From contig OX422218.1 of NCBI GenBank assembly GCA_949130495.1, positions 45,408,823 to 45,472,822 on the forward strand: a stretch of DNA of 64,000 nt. Direction: 5' to 3'. A program made the translations under genes and the position numbers. This stretch comes from Sambucus nigra (lineage: Eukaryota; Streptophyta; Magnoliopsida; Dipsacales; Adoxaceae). This document shows positions 36,690 through 46,971 of this stretch, one piece after another. A model generated the notes under the pieces. The model had not been told where the DNA came from, did no database searches, and was given only the letters and a program-made list of their open reading frames with translations. Position 1 is the stretch's first letter; every line of letters begins with the position of its first letter.

Positions 36690-36919
36690 ATGGTCGAAGA
36701 AGACAACCACGTTGAGTAATACACCGAGACGGAGGTCCTCGAAGACTTGGACCACACGTACCGCTCTGACCAAGAAAGAGATTGGCGCAAAGCCTTTTTC
36801 TCTGTCATTCGCACTCTACACATTGAGCGAAAAATCAATTGGGGCTACCCCAAGTGGTCACTGATTTATTCCTCCCCCGGGGGTGGTGTACTTTTTTTAC
36901 AGAGCCCGACAATGACATT
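36690..36919 (+). pseudogene. Athila post-pol ORF, segment 1
   Basis: Starts MVEEDNHVE, then a TAA, then an acidic stretch and RDWRKAFFSVIRTLHIERK, then (after a shift) VVTDLFLPRGWCTFFTEPDND. The pattern (aromatic F-x-S-V-x...ERK...RGW..F) resembles the N-terminal part of the 'putative plant transposon protein' family often seen after pol in Athila. I am not sure of that match and its function is unknown. It is cut at 36919/36920 by the copia LTR; the next piece is at 43989. Confidence 0.5.
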
Positions 36920-37147
36920 TGTAAGGACACAAATTTCCAATTGAGTCCATATATAGTTTTGTCTGAATTCCAGACAAAAACATTTATTCATAGGATAGTA
37001 TTTAATTGTAATATTCTCAAGCCTATGAAGTGTTTGTTGAAGACGTAGTGGCAAAGAGTATAAAGCTTCATCAAATATGCCGGTTTGTGTTCCTCGTTTA
37101 TACGTCATCAACCATAGTTCCATGCTCCCAAGGTATGAATGCAATAT

Positions 37148-37157
37148 TATATATATA
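37148..37157 (+). promoter_or_regulatory. TATA box of the copia LTR
   Basis: tatatatata followed by ggagcttggaacaag lies about 230 bp into the LTR; the same box is at 42570-42579 in the 3' LTR. It is the likely promoter for the element RNA. Confidence 0.6.
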
Positions 37158-37293
37158 GGAGCTTGGAACAAGTTTATTGGGTGTTAGGTTTTATAAAAAC
37201 TGCGTTTTATTTTAAGAAAGAATTAATTAAAACTTTAAATAAATGTTTATAAAGTTTTCTGGGCTTAAACAAGAATATTCAAACTTTCTGCTT

Positions 37294-37529
37294 TTTCGTT
37301 CGATAGAGTCGTTCGAATGAGATAGTCGTTCGAACGAACCTGCCAACGAGTTCCCATATTAGGCCACTGAAATGTCGTTCGATATGTCGTTCGAACGAAC
37401 CTTTTGTTAGAACGAGATATCCAACGAGATTCTAACGAGTTCAATCTGGAACGTCGTTAGAAGTCTCGTTCAAACGAGATTTCGTTCGAACGAAATTTCG
37501 TTCGAACGAAATTTCGTTCGAACGAGATG
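37294..37529 (+). repeat. TTCGAACGAA palindromic word array in copia LTR
   Basis: The words gtcgttcgaacgaa, tcgttagaac and aacgagat recur; three perfect atttcgttcgaacgaa-type units stand in tandem at the end. The 3' LTR (42715-42936) has one 16-bp unit fewer, which equals the LTR length difference (1658 against 1642). Confidence 0.9.
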
Positions 37530-38580
37530 CCAGGCGGGAACAGTTTTTGGCAGTTTTTTGGCAGTTTTTCACCCACTTCCCCACTAAGTTTTTAACCAAC
37601 TTTTTCAGACTTTAATATGTGCGAGAATCACTTTTGATAATCAATATTTTTCATATCATACAAACTCTTAGAGAGTGTTTTGAGAGCAAAATTAAAAAGA
37701 GAAAAAGATCAAGTTTTGAGTGAGATTTTCAAAGAGAAATTTACTTATCACTCTAGTTTTACACCCATACTGTTTATCCAAGTCCATCTATATACATATC
37801 ATTTGCTTGGAGTTTGGCACCGGTTTATCTCTTCCGTTTCAAAGAGAAGTTTTGGTTTGCTTCTACATCCATCAAAGAAGAAGACGTTTTGTTGCGATTC
37901 TACCCACTTGGAGAAAGGCTCCTTGCTCAGGTGACGGTGACCATATAAAGTCCTATCGGTGGATTCCGAGACCGCGGTGGTGTTCCAAGGTTATCCGCTA
38001 GGAAGAGGTGTCTACAAGAAGAAGCGTCGAGGCTTGAAAGGGATCGAGTCGTGTGTTGTAAGTCTTTTGTCTTGTACTTGTAATTCCGTATCTAGTGGAT
38101 TTGTGGCTAGGGACGTCCGAGGTTGTTTCCCGTCTTGGGTTTTTCCTCGTACATCGCGGCATTGTGTGATTGATTTATTTTATCTTGCAAAATAATGTAG
38201 AACGCATGCTTAGAATAAATCAAGATAAAATTTGGTTTAAATCATCACACTCATTTAATTTTGGTGCTAAATTAAATATTGGGTAAAGTTTATTTAATTC
38301 AAGTCATTTGCTAAAATTTGGTTTCGCCTAATTTGCTAATATTGATAATTATGACTTAGTCAAATTCTAGGACTTGGATTAATTAACTGGTTTAAGTGAA
38401 TATATTAATTGATTAATTTTACTTCACTTGGTGTAATTTTAATTTGTTTGAGAAATTAAAATTTGTTGTTTTAAAGTTGAACCATCTTTCAACGCTTCCG
38501 CATCGAGTTTACATAAAAAGGAAATTATTTCAACAAGTGGTATCAGAGCTTTGATTTAGAAAAGCTCAACGTTTTCAAAT

Positions 38581-38592
38581 TGGTACTAGAGC
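38581..38592 (+). other. Primer-binding-site-like sequence just inside the 5' LTR
   Basis: tggtactagagc lies three bases after the LTR end and differs from the Met-tRNA complement tggtatcagagc by two adjacent bases. The perfect version is 43 bp upstream, inside the LTR. Confidence 0.55.
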
Positions 38593-38643
38593 CAAAACGA
38601 TAAATTATTTCGTTAAAGATCATTTAAATAATTTTTGGCTAAA

Positions 38644-40593
38644 ATGGATTTTTCCCCATTTTCAAAATTTTCTATTTTCGATGGTTCAAACTACGCGTAT
38701 TGGAAAGCGCGTATGAGATCGGCACTAAAGTCTATCGACGAGAGAGTTTGGATGTCTGTTGTTAACGGGTGGTCCCCACCAACTTATTTAGTTGAAAATG
38801 AATGTGTTCCCAAACCCGCCGATAGATGGACTGAAAATGAGTTTAAACTTGCTAATTTCAATTCCCGTGGTTTAAATGCCTTGTTTAGCGCTGTCACACC
38901 GGATGAATTCCGACGTATTATGACGTGTGAAATCGCTAAAGAAGCTTGGGATATTTTACAATTAACTCATGAAGGAACTAGTGTCGTTAAAGCTTGAAAA
39001 CTCCAAAACCTCACCACTCAATTTGAAACTATCAAAATGAATGAAAAAGAAACTTTTGATGAATTTTATGCTAGACTTTCTGACATTGTTAATTCATCGT
39101 TTAACTTGGGCGAGAAAATACCTGACGACCGTGTTGTAAAGAAAATTTTAAGGTCCCTACCCGATAGATTTATTCCAAAAGTGACCGTTTTAAATTCTTT
39201 ACCAACTTTAGCCTCTACGAAATTAGAAGAGCTTGTAGGTGATTTACAAACCTATGAACTAGATATGTTTCCCTCTAAAACCGAAAAGAAAATCGAAAAG
39301 GGCGTTGCTTTAAAAGCCCGAAGAGAGGTCAAACAAGTAGTAGAGAGCGATAGTGATAGTGACTCGGAAGACATGGCTTTCTTTGCACGTAAATTTAGAA
39401 AATTTCTTAAAATTAACAAAGACAAATTTAAAAATGATTTTAAGAAATTTGAATCTTCTAAGGATGACAAGAACGAGAAGATTCCTAAAGCCGAGAAGAT
39501 CCCTAAACCTAGTAATGAAAATTTAGATAGGGACGAGTCTAATAAGTGTTTTGGTTGTGAAGGTTATGGCCATAGGGCTTATGAGTGCCCCACTAAACTA
39601 AGGAAATAGGGTAAGCGACCCATTTCATATAATGCGACCCTTAGTGATAGTGATAAGGAAGAGAGGCCCGATTCCCCCACTAAGAAAAATTTTGTGGCTT
39701 TTATGGCTAGTCATGTGAGTGATAGTGAGAACTCATCGATTGATGAAACTTTAACACATGACACTTCCAAGGTCATTGTTTATGATTCTCTTGTTTTTTA
39801 TGATAGTGAGAGTGGAGAAGAAAGAGAGAGTGAAAATGAATAAGAGGTTAATGTGAGTGAACTTCAAAATGCTTTTCAAGAACTTTATAAAGAATCTATT
39901 AAATTGAAAAGAGCTAATTTGAAGTTAGAAGCTAGTTTAAGAGAGAGTGTCAAGGTCATTGATGAACATGATTTAATAAAAGACCTTAGGACTCGTGAGA
40001 GGACTCTTCAAGAGAAGCTTGAATATGTAGAAGGCGAAAGAGATAGCCTTAGGGGTTTAATGGAATCCTTGAAAAAGGATCTTCTTGCTTTTGAAGAGCG
40101 AAATGTTTTATTAGAGTCTAATATTTTGGAATTACAAGATAAATTAAAAGACTCTAGTAATGTCAAATTTGATTTGGAGTGTCGTTCGGAAAAACCAGAT
40201 AAAATCTTAGGAACGGTCCAAATTAAAAATGACACTTGTGGTTTAGGCTTCAATACTTCTAATGAATTTACTCATAAAGCCAAAACCAACGTTTTAGGAG
40301 AATCTACTAGGAATGCATTTAAAGATCACTCCTTAAGTAAATCTTTTCGACATGTTTTTACTTGTACCCATTGTGGTCGAAAAGGTCATCTTAGAAAATT
40401 TTGTTTTGATCTTAAACGAATTCCTAGAAAATCCCATAGTAAAGTAACCACGGTAGTCAAAGTTCCTACACCCCAAGATAGTCATTCTTCATTAATTTGG
40501 GTTCGGAAATCCGACTTGGTTGCCTTGCAAAATAGGGTTTTTGATTCTCATTTACTTTCACATGCTTCCTCCCTTGCTAAAGCTAAAGGATGA
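38644..40593 (+). pseudogene. gag: Copia gag with coiled coil and two zinc knuckles, three stops
   Basis: A single frame of 650 codons from ATG 38644, broken only by TGA at 38995 (a W in relatives), TAG at 39607 and TAA at 39841. Order: N-terminal FDGSNYAYWKARM; a UBN2/Retrotran_gag core (KEAWDILQLTHEG, TFDEFYARLSDIV, ILRSLPDRF, KLEELVGDLQTYE); a charged linker; a CCHC knuckle at 39547-39588 (C-F-G-C...GH...C); an acidic Ser-rich stretch; a long coiled coil (about 39850-40190, LQNAFQELYKES, ERTLQEKLEYVEGERDSL); and a second CCHC knuckle at 40363-40404 (C-T-H-C...GH...C). It ends in SSLAKAKG. It would assemble particles and bind RNA. All three breaks are single-codon changes. Confidence 0.88.
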
Positions 40594-42328
40594 ATGTGTT
40601 AGTGTTTGCATACTTTAGCGTTTGTACTTCATGCTATATTCACATGCTAAATGTATGCTTGTTTAATCCTTTTCTAGTCTATGCACCATGCTTATCACAT
40701 GCTAAAATTATGATTTTTAGTTTATCTTTTGTATTATATTTCCTTCATTTTATTTTCATTAAATGAAATATACAAAAAGATTTTTGTTTATCATTTGTGT
40801 TTTATTTATTTCATTTAAGCTTAATGAAAAATACAAATGATTTTTGTTTATTCTTTTGAGTATATATCTTTATTTTTGGTTAAAATATTAAAAACTCAAA
40901 AAGATTTTTTTTGTGTGTATTTTTGTTTGACACACTTTATGTCGCATATATTTGTGTTTGAATCCCATCTTTTACGCTCCCACGTGGCTAGAACTTTTGG
41001 TTTAGATTTTCAATCCTTAAAATGTTCTTTACCATGTTTTATATGGAGTAGTTGGATTTTGTATTGCTTAAATGGATTCTATTTTTATATGCCTCTTTTC
41101 ACACATGCACGAGCTCTTTTGAAATCTTAACGTCACATGTTATATTTGAGCTTTGTGAGATGTTCTCCTACCAATCTTGTCATCTACATATTTGTGACTT
41201 AGGAGGACTAGTGCATGTCAAAATCCGTTGCACGTGAGATTTGTGTAAAAAATGAAAACATGATAAATAAATATGTGCACGGGGAAGGGCTCCGAAAGGA
41301 CTAAGTGATCCTTTGCGATTGTAAGCCACCGTTTGGAATGGACCTAAAAGAAATACGTGGTCCAAAGGCCTAAAAATAGAAATTATGGCATTCGAAAGAA
41401 AATAAATTGCCAAAGCCTATGTTTGATTGATATATTCATTCAAATTTAATATAAATGCATATTGAGGGAGATTGGATGGTATATCAACGGTTTTCACAAT
41501 GTTCGTTTATCCTAGTTGCGTATTTCATGTCATGACTCTATTGGTTTGTAGAATCATCAATATGCTAGGCTTGTATGCATTGTGTATGTTTGTTCATTGA
41601 GTTCAATCTATATTGTCACATGAGGTTATATTTAACTGTGATGAAGTTTGCAATCAAATGAGAACTCCGTGAACGTTTCTTAAGTGTTTGGGTCTAAATT
41701 TAATTGTTGCTAGTTCACACCCCTACACTTCCGTTTCCATATGACACATTTTTGCCATACGAGTGTTCAAACTTATTGTATTTTTTGTCATGTGTGTGTT
41801 TATATCTATATATATATGTAAGTACTCTATTGTTATATTTCTAATATATATATATATATATGATATTTATTTGTCTTTGCCTTGCTTTTATTGCTCATAT
41901 GCTCTCATGTCTTATCACTTTAAGCTTCAACATGCTGTTTATTAGTTCTTTATCCTTTGCCTATTCCTGAACAAAAAGGGGGAGAAAAATGATAGGGGAA
42001 GAAATGGTATCTAATCCTATTATTATCGTATCTTAGTTTGGGGTAGATTTATCTTAGGGGGAGACGTCTTTCTAAGTATGTCATTTGTTTGATAAAGGGG
42101 AGAATTAATTTAGGGGGAGTAATTAATTAATTACATTTAATATTTTGATATTCCTTATGCATTTGATGAGTTTGCTTAAGTGTGCAGGTATTCCTCTAAA
42201 GTGGCAGCTTTAAATGGCAAAGAGTTTGATCCTTGGGTTGAGTCAAGTTATGGGTGGGTTATGTTTTGAGTCTAGTAGAGCTTGACGGCCCTTTAGGATT
42301 TTTGTACGGTTTTTGTCCCGGAATAGCC
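40594..42328 (+). other. Non-coding region of the gag-only element
   Basis: Stands where pol would be. It is T-rich with short chance frames (40837-41130, 41763-41945) and small TA repeats at 41800-41865. Agggggaga-type purine patches recur at 41980, 42055, 42110 and finally at the true polypurine tract. No protease, integrase or RT motif seen. Confidence 0.7.
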
Positions 42329-42341
42329 AAAGGGGGAGATT
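42329..42341 (+). other. Polypurine tract of the copia element
   Basis: aaagggggagatt lies directly before the 3' LTR start tgtaagg. Confidence 0.8.
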
Positions 42342-43983
42342 TGTAAGGACACAAATTTCCAATTGAGTCCATATATAGTTTTGGCTCAATTCCGGACAAA
42401 AACATTTATTCATAGGATAGTATTTAATTGTAATATTCTCAAGCCTATGAAGTGTTTGTTGAAGACGTAGTGGCAAAGAGTATAAAGCTTCATCAAATAT
42501 GCCGGTTTGCGTGCCTCGTTTCTACGTCATCAACCATAGTTCCATGCTCCCAAGGTATGAATGCAATATTATATATATAGGAGCTTGGAACAAGTTTATT
42601 GGTTGTTAGGTTTTATAAAAACTGCGTTTTGTTTTAAGAAAGAATTAATTAAAACTTTAAATAAATGTTTATAAAGTTTTCTGGGCTTAAACAAGAATAT
42701 TCAAACTTTCTGGTTTTTCGTTCGATAGAGTCGTTCGAACGAGATTGTCGTTCGAACGAACCTGCCAACGAGTTCCCATATTAGGCCACTGAAATGTCGT
42801 TCGATATGTCATTCGAACGAACCTTCTGTTTGAACGAGATATCCAACGAGATTCTAACGAGTTCAATCTGGAACGTCGTTAGAAGTCTCGTTCGAACGAG
42901 ATTTCGTTCGAACGAAATGTCGTTCGAACGAGATGCCAGGCGGGAACAGTTTTTGGCAGTTTTTTGGCAGTTTTTCACCCACTTCCCCACTAAGTTTTTA
43001 ACCAACTTTTTCAGACTTTAATATGTGCGGGAATCACTTTTGATAATCAATCTTTTTCATATCATACAAACTCTTAGAGAGTGTTTTGAGAGCAAAATTA
43101 AAAAGAGAAAAAGATCAAGTTTTGAGTGAGATTTTCAAAGAGAAATTTACTTATCACTCTAGTTTTACACCCATACTGTATATCCAAGTCCATCTATATA
43201 CATATCATTTGCTTGGAGTTTGGCACCGGTTTATCTCTTCCGTTTCAAAGAGAAGTTTTGGTTTGCTTCTACATCCATCAAAGAAGAAGACGTTTTGTTG
43301 CGATTCTACCCACTTGGAGAAAGGCTCCTTGCTCGGGTGACGGTGACCATATAAAGTCCTATCGGTGGATTCCGAGACCGCGGTGGTGTTCCAAGGTTAT
43401 CCACTAGGAATAGGTGTCTACAAGAAGAAGCGTCGAGGCTTGAAAGGGATCGAGTCGTGTGTTGTAAGTCTTTTGTCTTGTACTTGTAATTCCGTATCTA
43501 GTGGATTTGAGGCTAGGGATGTCCGAGGTTGTTTCCCGTCTTGGGTTTTTCCTCGTACATCGCGGCGTAGTGTGATTGATTTATTTTATCTTGCAAAATA
43601 ACGTAGAACGCATGCTTAGAATAAATCAAGATAAAATTTGGTTTAAATCATCACACTCATTTAATTTTGGTGCTAAATTAAATATTGGGTAAAGTTTATT
43701 TAATTCAAGTCATTTGCTAAAATTTGGTTTCGCCTAATTTGCTAATATTGATAATTATGACTTAGGCAAATTCTAGGACTTGGATTAATTAACTAGTTTA
43801 AGTGAATATATTAATTGATTAATTTTACTTCACTTGGTGTAATTTTAATTTGTTTGAGAAATTAAAATTTGTTGTTTTAAAGTTGAACCATCTTTCAACG
43901 CTTCCGCATCGAGTCTACATAAAAAGGAAATTATTTCAACAAGTGGTATCAGAGCTTTGATTTAGAAAAGCTCAACCTTTTCA
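42342..43983 (+). repeat. 3' LTR of the gag-only copia element
   Basis: Matches 36920-38577 end to end, including the internal tggtatcagagc (43944-43955) and the last bases ttttca, and is followed by target duplication acatt. One 16-bp array unit shorter than the 5' copy, plus scattered substitutions. Confidence 0.9.
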
Positions 43984-43988
43984 ACATT

Positions 43989-44129
43989 TGACCCGACGAG
44001 GTCCGTACCTTTAACGGCATCTTTGTGAAATTGTCAAGCAGACACGGCGAGGCATACGTGGATGAGATTATAGTCCCCATCTCACTCGAGACGGTCATTC
44101 AAAAAATGCGAGCCGAGCGATTGCCCAAT
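43989..44129 (+). pseudogene. Athila post-pol ORF, segment 2
   Basis: Only 141 bp between two insertions. In one frame it reads PDEVRTFNGIFVKLSRHG then EAYVDEIIVPISLETV and RAERLPN, continuing segment 1 after a TGA at the join. The mix of hydrophobic and charged residues without stops supports a formerly coding stretch. It ends at the ccaat flank of the next element. Confidence 0.55.
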
Positions 44130-46971
44130 TATAATACCCCGTAATTTTACTAATTTTATTTAATGGGATTAATTAAATTAAATGAGAATTAATTGGGAAT
44201 TAATCCGGATATAAATACTAGCGAGACGTGAGTTGGTATTTGATTATGATGATAATATTGAGTATCACTGAGTATATATGGTAATACATGATTATTGAAA
44301 TTATTAGAATTGTCGCGAGTCATAAATACGATAATTCGAGAATTTAAGTTGGGACGCGTGTGTCAGTCGCGTCAAGAATCAATTTAATTAGATTAAAAAG
44401 TAAATTATAATTTTATCATCCGTATGGTCATTTTGAGTGCGCCAACGTGTCCGGAGGGGTCGATATAGTCAGAAAACACTACACGGGGGTTTAGTTTGGG
44501 TCCCGGAGCATTTTTAGGTCAAACCGATAACCCGAGAAGGTATTTTAGTCATTTTAAATTTTAAGGAAATTAGACCCACGAATTTTAGGGTCTATTTAAT
44601 TGTTATTGTGTAGTCCATTAGGGCCATTATCATCCAAAAAGTAAGAAGTGGGCTACGTGAGATAGAGGAGAGGTTACAGGAGGGTTTCAAGCCATAACCA
44701 CCACCCACCACCACCACTTTCGACGAAAATTATGACTGGATTTCTGTAACCATATTAGTGTTGGGTTTGTTAATAGCCTTGAAAGATAATGAAAACTCAT
44801 GAATTTGGAGTAGAACCTTAAATCTTGGATAGGAATTGCATGTAGATTAGTTCTGGATGAATTTCTGTAACCAACACATAACACTTGATGAACTAAAAAA
44901 CGGATTTAAGAAGAGAAATATTATGGTTCTTGAAGAAAATAGAAAAGGTAGGATTTTTATGAAGATTTGATCCAAATAAGACTAATTGATGATGGTTTAA
45001 AGGTTTTGGGACGTTAGAAATCATGTATTTAGGTTGTATGATGATCCTATGTGATTATATTAGAATTTCACATCTTGTAATGAGGTTTTGGGACAAATCT
45101 GGGACTGGAAAATGAAGAAGTCTGTAGCCTCATCTGGTATGATCGATCGATCGATATTCATAGGTCGATCGATCGATCCCCCCAGAAAGGGTGATTTTTC
45201 CCTTTTTGATTTTAAGTGTTTCCGACCATCGAATATTGTAGTTGGGGATTATGTGAATGCATTAGGATTTGAAGAAGACCAGTGGGGTATTATATTTGAA
45301 AATAGAAATACATTAGAATTAGGTTGAATTGTCGCATTGAATTCTCGAGTGTCCGATGAGTAATTGCCTATGTTAAGATGTGAGAGCATAATTTAAATCC
45401 ATAGGAGTAATAAGTTAGTATTTGGTACATAAATAAGGAGTTAAAAGTACTGAAATAATATGTGAGAATAATAGGAGACGTAGTAACCTCTTTGGTTGGA
45501 TTTAAGTACTCGAAACTATACGACGTGAGACGTATCGGTGGATTATATTATATATTATCCGGAAGTATAAAAATGTACTAATTGGATTAACGGTATGGGG
45601 ATTGAGAACATACCTTTAAAAATATTATAAGTTATCTAAGTTGTGTGAATGCTTAGTATATGGATTATTATATGTATGACATACCTACCATACTTGCTAT
45701 CACGGGAGGTCGGCTTTCGGAATAGGGTCATCTAATCTTTGTGTGCCTATGGGGGGATTCAGATTGGTACCTTAAGGACATAAGGTTGTGAATGACTTAT
45801 TTGTGAGTTAATAAGTCAACTGACCATGGGAGCATAGGTATGTGCGTGACCCATGGGTATGTGAACTATGTTCGCCTCCAATATGTGTGATTTTGATTAT
45901 TGAAACGGTTCTTGAGAGATTCGGAACTCGTAGTCCTTATGTACGTGATGTACCGGGATTGGATAGCAGAGTATGTGTGCACCGCTACTTAGCCTAGGGG
46001 TACTCTAATTGTATATTTATATTGAGATTAATATACTTGTAATTATAACAGACTCTTTGTTAAAGTGTGAATGTGAATACTTGAGACGTTTGGAGTAAGG
46101 TTAAAAATTAGAATTTCCTATAATAATTATTATAAATTAATCTGAGAAATAAAAAGGTGAGATACACGCATGTTATATTGGAATGTCTTGAATAAACCCC
46201 TATATTATAATGAGAGGGCAAGAAGTGGTAGAGGGTAATTAGTTAACGACATGATTAGTAAGGGTTAGATTTATACGTTAGACGTGCACATTAGATGAGA
46301 GGTGAGAAACTCATGTGAGCGGACGTAACTAACATGTATTTGATATTCATTGTTTAATGCAATTAAACACTTGCTATATTTTAAACTGTTTTCAATTGGG
46401 CTCTGACCCGATTGCTTTCAAATCTATTTTCTTGTAAAACTTTTAGGTCCCAGCTACAGGGACTCCAAGCTTAGGAGTTCCATCCCCTTGGCGTGTTATA
46501 GCTACTGTGGAAGTTACAGGACCTCGATAGTAGACGTCTCTACATTCTACATTGATTCTATTTTAGATTCATTCATCTCTTAGGGTATTATAGCCCCTTG
46601 TCTTTTAGAGACAGCTTTATCATACTTAGTTTCATTTCAGTTTTGGAGTTATTTAATTATTCAGACTTGTATTTGCATTTCATTCAGTATTTGGATTATT
46701 CAGAGGAGTGTTACTCCAGACTCATTTATTATTCCATTTATATTCTATTGTGATTGTGATGTGATTGTGGTATCATTAGTTAATAATTTAATTGGTTGCA
46801 TGTTAATCTAATTTAAATAAAATTTGAGAACTCACTTTTTAAATATTAGGTGGCTAGTAATTGTTTAAAAAAATTTTCGACAGTGATGCTATGAACTGAA
46901 CCAACTTGACATCTTGTATTAATTTGAATAAAGGAGTATCTACCCGGTAGTTAATTAGTCGGGGTGTCACA
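44130..46971 (+). repeat. 5' LTR of the large LTR element
   Basis: Starts tataatacccc (decayed tgtaatacccc), ends ggggtgtcaca. 2842 bp; compared with the 3' LTR it lacks about 115 bp near 44725 and one CGAT-block segment at 45140-45180. Open frame 45088-45327 is chance inside it. Confidence 0.88.

Larger units (their letters stand above)
36920..38577 (+). repeat. 5' LTR of the gag-only copia element
   Basis: Runs from tgtaaggacacaaatttcc to cgttttca. It contains a TATA box (tatatatata, 37148-37157), an array of ttcgaacgaa words (37294-37529), and, 28 bp before its end, a perfect initiator-Met PBS-like tggtatcagagc (38538-38549). Open frames at 37680-38195 recur in the other LTR only because it is a copy. 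Confidence 0.9.
36920..43983 (+). mobile_element. Gag-only Ty1/copia element (TR-GAG type)
   Basis: LTRs of 1658 bp (36920-38577) and 1642 bp (42342-43983) are flanked by a perfect 5-bp duplication acatt (36915-36919, 43984-43988). The 3.76-kb interior holds one long gag, broken by three stops, then 1.7 kb without coding and a polypurine tract. There is no protease, integrase, RT or RNase H. It would need pol supplied by a relative. LTRs differ by about one array unit plus scattered bases, so insertion is fairly young compared with the Athila host. Confidence 0.9.

Noticed and set aside
37680..38195. Open frames (84, 93 and 78 codons) conserved at 43086-43601
   Set aside because: Both sets lie at the same place in the two LTRs of one element, so similarity comes from LTR duplication, not protein constraint.
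38538..38549. Taking tggtatcagagc as the functional PBS and ending the copia LTR at 38535
   Set aside because: The two copies stay alike for about 40 bp more, and the perfect acatt target duplication begins only after ttttca, so the present LTR end is at 38577/43983.
41800..41865. Possible pol remnants in the copia interior around the TA repeat
   Set aside because: No integrase, RT or RNase H motif could be found in any frame between 40594 and 42328.
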